Shown here piece after piece: positions 27,056 through 34,905 of a DNA stretch of 64,000 bases. Every line of letters starts with the position of its first letter. Position 1 is the stretch's first letter. The notes beneath the pieces were generated by a model. It was not told the DNA's origin, made no database searches, and worked only from the letters and a program-made list of their open reading frames with translations. The position numbers were made by a program, and so were the translations under genes. The stretch covers positions 2,170,001 to 2,234,000 of the forward strand of contig NZ_CP072524.1 of the NCBI RefSeq assembly GCF_017753665.1. The letters run 5' to 3'. Source of the stretch: Neisseria sicca. Its GTDB lineage: Bacteria; Pseudomonadota; Gammaproteobacteria; Burkholderiales; Neisseriaceae.

Positions 27056-28867
27056 GTGAAACCGCTGCGCAGACTGACAAATCTCCTTGCCGCCTGCGCC
27101 GTAACGGCGGCTGCCTTCGGGCAGCCCGCCCTCGCGGCGGACTTAAGGAACGACCCTGTAGTACAGGATTTGCTCCGACGGGAGAATTTCGACCCCGGCA
27201 AAAAATTCCACCTCTTCGGCAAAGCACGCGGAACCGTGGCCGAGCGTACCGGACTGATGACCATTTCGCCCACCATCACACAACGGTTGGGCAATTTACA
27301 GATGGAAACCGCAACCATCTTCAGTAATCCCGGATATATCGTCCGCTTTTCCGGACACGGACATGAAGTCCATTCCCCGTTCGACAACAGTGCCAGCAAA
27401 AGCGACAGTTGGAAAGGCGGCAAAGTAATCGACGGTACGGGCATGACCTTTGCCAGCATGTCATGGGACGGCTACGAACACCACCCTGCCGACGGTTACG
27501 ACGGCCCGCAGGGAGGCGGCTACCCCGCACCTCACGGCGCCCGGGATATTTACTCCTACGTTGCCAAAGGCCAGGTAAGGAGGCAGACTGTTGTTCACGA
27601 CGACAACCGCTCGACGCAGCAACGGTTTGCGGACAGATTCGGCAACATACCGAAAAATTTTTCCGACCGTGCCGAAGAAGCCAATAAAAAAATGTTCGAA
27701 CACAACCCCGGGCTCAACCGCTGGGGTAACAGCATGGAATTTATCAATGGTGTCGCCGCAGGTGCCCTCAATCCCTTTCTCAGTGCCGGAGAAGCCATCG
27801 GCGTAGGCGATGCGGTTCAAGGGACGGGTTTTGCCATCGATATGGCGACTGCAGCGGCCATCAGCACCATGTCGCCGGACAACGCCATTACCGCCATCGA
27901 CCATTTGAGGAGTTTGGCAAAATCGGAAGAAAAAATCGGCAAAACTGTCCGCGATTGGACGGCGGAAAATCCCAATGCCGCCGAAACCGTCGAAGCCATG
28001 TCCAATGCCCTGCCATATATCAAAGCCAAAAACCTGACGAAGGCGGCAAAAGCAGGGAAAGCTGATGTCAGCAGAGATTTTTCAACATCCTACACCTGCT
28101 CCTTCCACGGCAGCACCCTGGTCAAAACGGCAGACGGCTACAAAGCCATTGCCCGTATCCGGGCCGGCGACCGCGTCTTTGCCAAGGACGAAGCAAGTGG
28201 GGAAACGGGATACAAACCCGTTACCGCCCAATACGGTAATCCGTACCAAGAAACCGTTTACATTGAAGTTTCAGACGACCTCGGTAAAATACAGACCCTC
28301 GTTTCCAACCGCATCCACCCGTTTTATTCGGGCGGCAAATGGATTAAAGCGGAAGATTTGAAAGCAGGAAGCCGGCTGTTTGCCGAAAACGGTGCAGAGC
28401 AGACCGTTCAAAGCGTTACCGTCAAACCGGAACCGCTGCAAGCCTACAATCTGACCGTTGCCGACTGGCATACTTACTTCGTCAAGGGTGATAAGGCGGA
28501 AACGGAAGGGGTTTGGGTTCATAATGAGTGTCCGTATAGTGGCAATAAAAACTTTAATACTGACAGACCATCAGGGTTTCGAAAATCAACTGTTGAAAAT
28601 GCTTGGGATGCTGCCAAAGATGGCAGTAAACCTAATACGAAACAATGTCCAACATGTGGTAAAGATGTACATGGAAATCCACATAATAGAGAAAATAGAA
28701 ATACCAAAGATGGTTGGGACGTAAGTCATAATCCTTCTTGGAATAACCGAGATAAAAATCATGCCAATAGAAAAGAACTGATTAATGATTTTAATTCTGG
28801 GACAGGGTTGGAATGCCGCCATTGTAATCGTTCAGGAAAAGACAATGATAGTAGATTTAAAAAGTAA
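27056..28867 (+). CDS. mafB: MafB polymorphic toxin with Hint domain and HNH/zinc-finger-like nuclease tip
   Basis: 603 residues starting at GTG (27056) behind GAAGGAG. The signal peptide is LAACAVTAAAFGQPALA. The conserved MafB N-terminal domain spans about residues 30-330. A Hint (intein-like) pretoxin domain runs from Cys348 (TCSFHGSTLVKTADGYKAIA) to VADWHTYFVKG...GVWVHNEC at 492. The variable tip, 493-603, has a CPTC and a CRHC pair around GWDVSHNPSWNNRDK and FNSGTGLECRHCN. This resembles HNH/endonuclease VII-type toxins with a structural zinc. It is expected to be a secreted DNase used against competing neisseriae, neutralised by the next gene. Tip DNA is much more AT-rich than the N-terminal part, as expected for exchanged cassettes. 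Confidence 0.9.
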   Translation: MKPLRRLTNLLAACAVTAAAFGQPALAADLRNDPVVQDLLRRENFDPGKKFHLFGKARGTVAERTGLMTISPTITQRLGNLQMETATIFSNPGYIVRFSGHGHEVHSPFDNSASKSDSWKGGKVIDGTGMTFASMSWDGYEHHPADGYDGPQGGGYPAPHGARDIYSYVAKGQVRRQTVVHDDNRSTQQRFADRFGNIPKNFSDRAEEANKKMFEHNPGLNRWGNSMEFINGVAAGALNPFLSAGEAIGVGDAVQGTGFAIDMATAAAISTMSPDNAITAIDHLRSLAKSEEKIGKTVRDWTAENPNAAETVEAMSNALPYIKAKNLTKAAKAGKADVSRDFSTSYTCSFHGSTLVKTADGYKAIARIRAGDRVFAKDEASGETGYKPVTAQYGNPYQETVYIEVSDDLGKIQTLVSNRIHPFYSGGKWIKAEDLKAGSRLFAENGAEQTVQSVTVKPEPLQAYNLTVADWHTYFVKGDKAETEGVWVHNECPYSGNKNFNTDRPSGFRKSTVENAWDAAKDGSKPNTKQCPTCGKDVHGNPHNRENRNTKDGWDVSHNPSWNNRDKNHANRKELINDFNSGTGLECRHCNRSGKDNDSRFKK

Positions 28868-29411
28868 TATGATTAATCATGTTGAAAAATATATAGGCAT
28901 TATTTCTCATGGCTCGAAAAGCGATTCGGGAAGTCAGTACAAATTAAATATCGCAGCTATTCCCTCTTCCCCTAACAGGGATTTAAAAACTTATATTACT
29001 TTAGGGTTAAGCAAACATGATCTGAATTATAAAAGTAGATTTGAAATACTTTTTGTATGTTCTTTAAAATATGATGAAAATCAGATTTTTCCATTTTTAA
29101 GATGGTTGGCAGAAACCATCATTGAGAACAAAAAAATTCTTCTTCGAGGACAGGTTATTTATTTGCCTAGAAGCATTGTTGATTCAACAAAAATGGACGC
29201 ACTGTATGTTTCCGCCCCATTTTATTTCGATGATGATTTTCAGGTCTGTTATGGCGAACACTACAATATCGTTTTCCCTTTGCTTGTCCCGTTGTATAAA
29301 CAGGAAGCAGAATTGGTGGAAAAGAAAGGTTGGAATGCTTTTGAGCAGTTCTTGCTGGATAATGAAGTTGACAACCTTTCGGATATGAATAGGAAACCGT
29401 TTGTTTGGTAA
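28845..29411 (+). CDS. mafI: MafI immunity protein, SUFU-like
   Basis: 188 residues from the ATG at 28845, which has AGGAAAAG upstream and overlaps the toxin end by 23 bp. The ATG at 28869 (180 residues, 1 bp after the toxin stop) fits the domain start equally well. The sequence MINHVEKYIGIISHGSKSDS, then DLKTYITLGLSKHDL and a FEILFVCS...FPFLRWLAETI...LPLL-like pattern, resembles suppressor-of-fused domain immunity proteins common behind polymorphic toxins. Position directly after mafB gives the role: inhibition of the cognate nuclease tip in the cytoplasm. AT-rich like the tip. Confidence 0.8.
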   Translation: MIVDLKSNMINHVEKYIGIISHGSKSDSGSQYKLNIAAIPSSPNRDLKTYITLGLSKHDLNYKSRFEILFVCSLKYDENQIFPFLRWLAETIIENKKILLRGQVIYLPRSIVDSTKMDALYVSAPFYFDDDFQVCYGEHYNIVFPLLVPLYKQEAELVEKKGWNAFEQFLLDNEVDNLSDMNRKPFVW

Positions 29412-29438
29412 GGGCTTTCTTAAATTTGATCAAAGGTC

Positions 29439-30518
29439 GGCGGATTCGCATTTGAAGTGCAACTTTCCCTAACAGAAAAAGGCCAGTATGCGGTAGCATA
29501 CGGCCTTTCCTGCAAGAAAGATTGCCATGAGCTACACACAACTGACCCAAGACGAACGATACCATATCCAATACCTGTCCCGCCACTGCACCATCGCCGA
29601 AATCGCCAAACAGCTTAACCGACACAAAAGCACCATCAGCCGCGAAATCAGACGGCACCGCACCCAAGGGCAGCAATACAGCGCCGAAAAAGCACAGAAG
29701 CAGAGCCGGACTATCAAACAGCGTAAGCGAAAGCCCTATAAGCTTGATTCGCAGCTGATTCAACACATCGACACCCTTATCCGCCGCAAACTCAGTCCCG
29801 AACAAGTATGCGCCTACCTGCGCAAACATCACGGGATAACACTCCACCACAGCACCATTTACCGCTACCTCCGCCAAGACAAAAGCAACGGCGGCACCTT
29901 GTGGCAACACCTCAGAATATGCAGCAAACCCTACCGCAAACGCTACGGCAGCACATGGACCAGAGGCAAAGTGCCCAACCGCGTCGGCATAGAAAACCGA
30001 CCCGCTATCGTCGACCAGAAAACCCGCATCGGCGATTGGGAAGCCGACACCATCATCGGCAAAGGACAGAAAAGCGCATTACTGACCTTGGTCGAACGCG
30101 TTACCCGCTACACCATCGTCTGCAAATTGGATAGCCTCAAAGCCGAAGACACTGCTCTGGCAGCCGTTAGGGCATTAAAGGCACATAAAGCCAGAGTGCA
30201 CACCATCACTATGGATAACGGCAAAGAGTTCTATCAACACACCAAAATAGCCGAAGCATTGAAGGCGAAAACCTATTTTTGCCGCCCCTACCATTCTTGG
30301 GAGAAAGGGCTGAATGAGAACACCAACGGACTCATCCGCCAATATTTCCCCAAACAAACCGATTTCCGAAACATCAGCAATCGGGAGATACGCAGGGTTC
30401 AAGATGAATTGAACCACCGGCCAAGAAAAACACTTGGCTACGAAACGCCAAGTGTTTTATTCTTGAATCTGTTCAAACCACTAGTACCATAGTGTTGCAC
30501 TTGAAATCCGAATCCAAG
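29439..30518 (+). mobile_element. IS1655 (IS30 family), copy 3, inside the maf island
   Basis: 1080 bp, flanked by GTC direct repeats (29436-29438 and 30519-30521). The target reconstructs as CAAAGGTCGTCTGAAAAAC, a DUS, part of an inverted pair that probably ended the mafI transcript. Opposite orientation to copy 2. Confidence 0.95.
29527..30492 (+). CDS. IS1655 transposase (IS30 family), copy 3
   Basis: 321 residues, intact, of the RRHRTQGQQ lineage and near-identical to copy 2. HTH KQLNRHKSTISREIRRH and the DDE core as in the other copies. Confidence 0.95.
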   Translation: MSYTQLTQDERYHIQYLSRHCTIAEIAKQLNRHKSTISREIRRHRTQGQQYSAEKAQKQSRTIKQRKRKPYKLDSQLIQHIDTLIRRKLSPEQVCAYLRKHHGITLHHSTIYRYLRQDKSNGGTLWQHLRICSKPYRKRYGSTWTRGKVPNRVGIENRPAIVDQKTRIGDWEADTIIGKGQKSALLTLVERVTRYTIVCKLDSLKAEDTALAAVRALKAHKARVHTITMDNGKEFYQHTKIAEALKAKTYFCRPYHSWEKGLNENTNGLIRQYFPKQTDFRNISNREIRRVQDELNHRPRKTLGYETPSVLFLNLFKPLVP

Positions 30519-30547
30519 GTCGTCTGAAAAACATCAGACGACCTTTC
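30519..30547. terminator. Inverted DUS pair (displaced mafI terminator)
   Basis: GTCGTCTGAAAAA and CATCAGACGACCTTT form a hairpin; its first bases AAAGGTC lie on the far side of IS1655 copy 3. Confidence 0.6.
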
Positions 30548-30583
30548 CTTCATTTGAAACAGAATATTGAGAACTAATTTCTT

Positions 30584-31288
30584 CAAAAATCCTACACCTG
30601 CTCCTTCCACGGCAGCACCTTGGTCAAAACGGCAGACGGCTACAAAGCCATCGCCCGTATCCGGGTCGGCGACCGCGTCTTCGCCAAGGACGAGGCAAGC
30701 GGAGAAACGGGATACAAACCCGTTACCGCCCGATACGGCAATCCGTATCAAGAAACCGTTTACATTGAAGTTTCAGACGACCTCGGTAAAATACAAACCC
30801 TTGTTTCCAACCGTATCCACCCGTTTTATTCGGGCGGCAAATGGATTAAAGCGGAAGATTTGAAAGCGGGAAGCAGGCTATTTGCCGAAAACGGTGCGGA
30901 GCCGACCGTTCAAAGCGTTACCGTTAAACAAGAACCGCTGCAAGCCTACAATCTGACCGTTGCCGACTGGCATACTTACTTCGTCAAGGGTGATAAGGCG
31001 GAAACGGAAGGGGTTTGGGTTCATAATGATTGTCCTCCCAAAAGAGCTCCTTAATACTATGCAGGAACTGTATCTGAATCTACTTTTTTAAATTCAGCTG
31101 AGAAATGGCTAGGGGAAAACTATAAGTCATATCAAAATGGTCGATATATATCACAAGATGGAATGCGACAGGTACGATATGGTCATCATGAAACAAATTC
31201 ATCTACACATCATGGTCATTTTGAATCATATGACAAACCCAATGGACGTGTAATAGAAAATAGTGTAGTAACAATTATTCAGGATTAA
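30584..31288 (+). pseudogene. Orphan mafB toxin cassette (Hint + second toxin tip) with an in-frame stop
   Basis: Starting at SYTCSFHGSTLV, the DNA repeats the Hint region of mafB (28083-28527) almost exactly for about 445 bp, without the N-terminal domain or signal peptide. After GVWVHNDC the tip differs from mafB. It runs CPPKRAP, then a TAA (31052-31054), then continues in the same frame to 31288: YYAGTVSESTFLNSAEKWLG, ENYKSYQNGRYISQDGMRQV, RYGHHETN...HHGHFESYD and ENSVVTIIQD. The DGxRQxR and HxHFE pattern resembles C-terminal domains of Rhs/CDI-type toxins. Orphan cassettes are normal maf features and can recombine into mafB. The stop codon would cut off the tip, so this one is probably dead. 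Confidence 0.8.
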
Positions 31289-31294
31289 AAAATT

Positions 31295-31564
31295 ATGAGT
31301 GTAAAAGAATTATTCAAAGTTATCTTAGATAAAAATAAAGATTTTTCTATTAGAACGATTCATCGCACTCCAATGGGGATACTTCCCAAGCCTGTTGCTT
31401 TAAGTATTGTTCAATATGAAGATGACCAGGGATTTTATTTATTTTATTTGGATGAGACCGGTCGGGAACAAACGGATACTTATCATGACACATTAGATTC
31501 GGCATTTAAACAGGCTGAATTTGAATTTGGAATTAGAAAAGAAGAATGGATACAAAGATCTTAA
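31295..31564 (+). CDS. Predicted immunity protein of the orphan MafB cassette
   Basis: 89 residues, MSVKELFKVILDKNKDFSIR, then ALSIVQYEDDQGFYLFYLDE and TYHDTLDSAFKQAEFEFGIR. Acidic, no signal peptide. It begins 6 bp after the end of the interrupted toxin tip, the usual place of mafI in an orphan cassette. I do not know the family by name. It is intact although the toxin is broken, which could keep protection against siblings carrying the active toxin. Confidence 0.7.
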   Translation: MSVKELFKVILDKNKDFSIRTIHRTPMGILPKPVALSIVQYEDDQGFYLFYLDETGREQTDTYHDTLDSAFKQAEFEFGIRKEEWIQRS

Positions 31565-31688
31565 GTATCAAACGTAAGATGGGTTGAAAAACTCAACAAT
31601 CAAAAGGTCGTCTGAAACCGTGTTTGGTTTTGAACTGCACCCCAAAAGTTGGACACATCCCCTCCAACTCGCAAGGTGCAGTTTTTTT

Positions 31689-32039
31689 ATGAGCAAATAT
31701 ACATTACACTTCAAATACCAAGCCGTACTCCACTACCTGCATATACGCAGCCAACAGCGTACCGCAGACCACTACGGCATTTCCCGAACCCACCTGCGGC
31801 GATGGATACGCGCTTATCAAGAAGGCGGTATCGGCGCACTCGAACATCCCCAATCCAAAACCATGCCCCAACACCGCAAAAACCCCTTCATCGCAGATAA
31901 ACCCGACCAAGAAAAAACACAGGCAGAGCTTATCGAAGAGTTGTGCTATATGCGCGCAAAGGTCGCCTACCTAAAGGAGTTGAAAGCCCTCAGCCAAAAG
32001 CAGACCGCAAAGGACAAAGCCAAACCGTCCAAGCACTGA
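31689..32039 (+). CDS. IS3-family OrfA (HTH protein)
   Basis: 116 residues from the ATG at 31689 (MSKYTLHFKYQAVLHYLHIR). A helix-turn-helix around TADHYGISRTHLRRWIRAYQ and a C-terminal leucine-zipper-like helix (AELIEELCYMRAKVAYLKEL). It binds the element ends and, when fused to OrfB by -1 frameshifting, forms the transposase. The upstream in-frame ATG at 31584 lies outside the element and is rejected. Confidence 0.85.
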   Translation: MSKYTLHFKYQAVLHYLHIRSQQRTADHYGISRTHLRRWIRAYQEGGIGALEHPQSKTMPQHRKNPFIADKPDQEKTQAELIEELCYMRAKVAYLKELKALSQKQTAKDKAKPSKH

Positions 32040-32841
32040 GGGCGCAACACCCGCTCAAATACCTGCTGCACATCGCAAACCTGCCCAAAAGCAGCTTTTA
32101 CTACCATCACCAAGACCGGCCCGACCCCGATGCAGCCGACAAAGCCCTTATCGCCGAAATCTACGAACGGCATAAAGGACGCTACGGGCAAAGGCGCATT
32201 GCCGCAGCATTGGATTGGAACCGCAAAAAAGCAGCGAGGTTGATGAAGCAGTTGGGGCTGAAAGCCCTTATACGGGCGAAAAAGCCTACCGCCATCCCGC
32301 CATGGGCGAAATATCGGAACACCTCCTCAAACGCCGGTTCAAAGCCCGAAAGCCCAACGAAAAATGGCTGACCGACGTGACCGAACTCAAAGGAAAGGAC
32401 GGCAAACTGTACCTCTCACCAATCTTGGACCTGTTCAACCGCGAGATCGTCGCCTACGCCATGAGCCGCAATGCTAACAGCGAAATGGTGAAGGAAATGC
32501 TCGAAAAGGCCGCACCCGGTCTGACTGATAAGAAAGGAACGATGCTGCATTCCGACCAGGGTGTGCTGTACCGTACGGCGGGGTATAGGGAATTGCTTGC
32601 GGAGCATTCCATGGTTCAAAGCATGTCGCGTAAGGCGAACTGTTGGGACAATGCGCCGATGGAGAGCTTCTTTGCGGTGTTGAAGACGGAGTGTTTCTAT
32701 AACGCAGGAGAATTGACGGTGGACGAATTGATGAAACAGATAGATGACTATATGGATTACTACAACTGGGAACGTTGCAGTTTGAAATTGAAAAAGCTGA
32801 GTCCTGTCGCATACAGAACCCAGCTTGCACAGAGCGCCTGA
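31943..32841 (+). pseudogene. IS3-family OrfB (DDE transposase), frameshifted
   Basis: The reading frame -1 to orfA encodes HPLKYLLHIANLPKSSFYYH and KGRYGQRRIAAALDWNRKKA up to ALIRAKK. The homologous protein then continues in the next frame: YRHPAMGEISEHLLKRRFKA, WLTDVTELKG, HSDQGVLY, and the final DDE glutamate in NAPMESFFAVLKTECF. The shift lies at an A5 run (32279-32283); one more A would restore AKKAYRHP. The element is therefore probably not autonomous unless slippage at the run occurs. Confidence 0.85.
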
Positions 32842-32882
32842 ATAGGCTTTTATGAGTGTCCAAGATTTGGGGGCCAGTTCAA

Positions 32883-33128
32883 CCCACAAAGCCACCCGCA
32901 TCCTAACCTTCCCCAACCAGTCGGGGGAAGGGACAAGCTGTCTTACAGCCACCCGTAGTGTGGGTTTTACCCACGATATAAATAACAGGTACAGCTAACG
33001 GATTTAGATTGGCAGACGGCAAGTTCGCAGGCAAAGCCCATGTTACTTGAGTTTTCCCAAGCCAGCTTTCATTGCATAAACAACAGTCGTCTGAAGCCCA
33101 AAATTCAGGTTTCAGACGACCTTAAAAA
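32883..33128. repeat. Composite intergenic repeat island D (truncated by the IS3 element)
   Basis: Begins within the CCCACAAAGCCACCCGCATC block, followed by CCTAACCTTCCCC, a GTAGTGTGGG hairpin unit (32954-33052) and an inverted DUS pair (33084-33124). No gene. Confidence 0.7.
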
Positions 33129-33164
33129 GGCGACAATCAGTGTTACTCATAAAGGTTAACCATC

Positions 33165-33701
33165 ATGAAACACATATTTCAAACTATCCTGACAGCCTCC
33201 CTAATCCCTTTTCTTGCCTCATGCGGCTTCTCAACAGGCAAACACCGTCCGACGGCCAAACCCCACGCTACTGCCCGAAAAGTCCAACCCGTCCGCATCA
33301 GCAATATCGACCACACCCAAGGTTCGCAAGAGCTGATGTTGCACAGCATGGGCCTTATCGGTACGCCGTACAAATGGGGCGGCAGCACTACTTCCACCGG
33401 TTTTGATTGCAGCGGCATGATTCAATTCGTCTATAAAAACGCCCTCGGCGTCAGCCTACCGCGAACCGCCCGCGATATGGCGGCAGCCAGCCGTAAAATC
33501 CCCGAAAGCCGCCTCAAGGCAGGCGACCTCGTTTTCTTCAACACAGGCGGTGCGAACAAATACTCGCATGTCGGCCTATACATCGGCAATGGTGAATTCA
33601 TCCATGCGCCAAGCAGCGGCAAAACCATTAAAACCGAAAAACTCTCCAGCCCGTTTTACGCGAAGAATTATCTGGGCGCGCATACTTTCTTTACCGACTG
33701 A
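33165..33701 (+). CDS. NlpC/P60-family peptidoglycan endopeptidase lipoprotein
   Basis: 178 residues. Lipoprotein signal (LTASLIPFLASC), a basic linker, then the NlpC/P60 domain from about residue 60. The catalytic cysteine is in GFDCSGMIQFVYKNALG, with LPRTARDMA and GDLVFFN, the catalytic histidine in YSHVGLYIGNGEF and the third residue in FIHAPSSGK. It cleaves the stem peptide of murein in the periplasm. AAAGG precedes the ATG. Full length for this small class (Spr/MepS-like). Monocistronic, followed by a Correia element. Confidence 0.92.
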   Translation: MKHIFQTILTASLIPFLASCGFSTGKHRPTAKPHATARKVQPVRISNIDHTQGSQELMLHSMGLIGTPYKWGGSTTSTGFDCSGMIQFVYKNALGVSLPRTARDMAAASRKIPESRLKAGDLVFFNTGGANKYSHVGLYIGNGEFIHAPSSGKTIKTEKLSSPFYAKNYLGAHTFFTD

Positions 33702-33760
33702 AAAAACAGCAAATCAGCAATCGGTATAACGATTCGTTTGGTTTTTGATACGATATTTAT

Positions 33761-33866
33761 TATAGTGGATTAAATTTAAACCAGTACGGCGTTGCCTCGC
33801 CTTGCCGTACTAATTGTACTGTCTGCGGCTTCGTCGCCTTGTCCTGATTTTTGTTAATCCACTATA
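33761..33866. repeat. Correia repeat-enclosed element (CREE), short form
   Basis: 106 bp between TATAGTGGATTAAATTTAAA and the inverted end TTGTTAATCCACTATA. The internal ACGGCGTTGCCTCGCCTTGC and GTACTGTCTGCGGCTTCGTC are standard Correia sequence. It lies between nlpC and the convergent outer-membrane barrel gene. Such elements can bring promoters, RNase III sites or IHF sites; both neighbours point towards it, so it probably acts only on mRNA 3' ends. Confidence 0.9.
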
Positions 33867-33938
33867 TCATCATTCCTGTACACGAATGATGAACTGAGAA
33901 GTCGGCTAGATAGTCAATCCAAATCGGAAATGCTGATA

Positions 33939-33985
33939 AAAAAGGTCGTCTGAAACCAAAATTTGGGTTTCAGACGACCTTTGTC
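33939..33985. terminator. Inverted DUS terminator
   Basis: AAAAAGGTCGTCTGAAACC pairs with GGGTTTCAGACGACCTTTG, downstream of the reverse-strand barrel gene. Confidence 0.75.
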
Positions 33986-33998
33986 TGTTTAAAAAAGA

Positions 33999-34535
33999 TT
34001 ATTTGAAGCGGTAGCCGACAGTAGCCATGTAGCTGTTGTTGTGGACTTTCAAATCGTCTTTTTTATAACGGGTTTGCTCCCATTCGGCACCGACTTCGAC
34101 ATTCGGCGTAACGGCGTATTTCGCGCCCACACCGTAGCCGAGACCGTTCATATTGCTGCGTTTCGCGCCCAGATTGTCGAAGCGGCCGTAGTGGTAGCCG
34201 ACCTTACCGTAAGCCAGCGCATTGTCGGTCAGGCGGTAGCCTTGGACGTAGGAAACGTTGGCATCGACTTTTTGTTTTGCATTGCCCGCAATTTTACGGT
34301 GCAGCGGTTTGACGCCGGCTTCAACGCCGCCAATCCAGTTGGTTTGTCCGAATTGTGTGTTGTAGCTGCCGCGTACGGCGACGTCGCCTTTGGTTTTTTC
34401 GTTCAGATTGACATTGCGGACATCACTTTTGGTTGCGCCCGCGCCGACTTCCAAGCCTGCGCCGGTAAATGAACCGTCAGCGAAAGTAATAGCGGAAGCG
34501 GTAGCCAATAAAACAGTCAGTAAGGTTTTTTTCAT
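33999..34535 (-). CDS. Small outer-membrane beta-barrel protein (opacity/NspA-like)
   Basis: 178 residues with signal peptide (LLTVLLATASAITFADG). The mature part has alternating amphipathic strands with glycines and aromatic residues (GAGLEVGAGATKSDV, ALAYGKVGYHYGRF, NGLGYGVGAKYAVTPNVEVG) and a C-terminal strand ending TVGYRFK with terminal phenylalanine near the end. An eight-stranded barrel of the OmpA/opacity type is expected. Related in shape, not clearly in sequence, to NspA. GGAGCATTATC precedes the ATG. Role unknown; possibly surface-exposed. Confidence 0.8.
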   Translation of the reverse strand: MKKTLLTVLLATASAITFADGSFTGAGLEVGAGATKSDVRNVNLNEKTKGDVAVRGSYNTQFGQTNWIGGVEAGVKPLHRKIAGNAKQKVDANVSYVQGYRLTDNALAYGKVGYHYGRFDNLGAKRSNMNGLGYGVGAKYAVTPNVEVGAEWEQTRYKKDDLKVHNNSYMATVGYRFK

Positions 34536-34902
34536 GATAATGCTCCTTCACGGATAAACAGGAAGCTTGTTCTGCTTCCGACGAATCCAGTATCGGATGC
34601 TTGCAGATGTCCTGCAACCGCCTTTGCCGAGGCGTTACCCATTTTCTCAAGTACTTAACGTTTGTAATTCATTGAAACGGCTAAATTTGTATCGACCGAA
34701 GTGTCGAGGTGCGCGATTTATAATTTGCGTAAAGTGCGATGAAAAATATGAAGATTTATGGGGCTTGCTGTGTGGAGAGAGGGGTGTTTGGCAGTGGCGG
34801 TGGAGTGTAGAAAAAATGATAAAGGCTTAGATGACGGTTTACATTGGTTGGTGTGGTTTTATTGCCATAAGGGTGGGAAAGGACGTCTGAAAATTTTCAG
34901 AC
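34536..34902. other. Upstream region of the barrel gene, no gene seen
   Basis: About 370 bp, with no convincing ORF on either strand. It must contain the barrel promoter on the reverse strand. It ends in GACGTCTGAAAATTTTCAGAC, half of an inverted DUS pair interrupted by IS1655 copy 4. Confidence 0.4.
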
Positions 34903-34905
34903 GGC

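Larger units (their letters stand above)
31630..32882 (+). mobile_element. IS3-family element with frameshifted orfB
   Basis: About 1253 bp between the inverted ends TTGAACTGCACCCCAAAAG and (reverse of the right end) TTGAACTGGCCCCCAAATC. It carries orfA and orfB in the usual overlapping -1 arrangement. The right end sits inside the ACCCCCATCC composite repeat and the left end behind a DUS, so the flanks do not match and no target duplication is evident. An adjacent deletion or recombination is likely. Confidence 0.85.
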
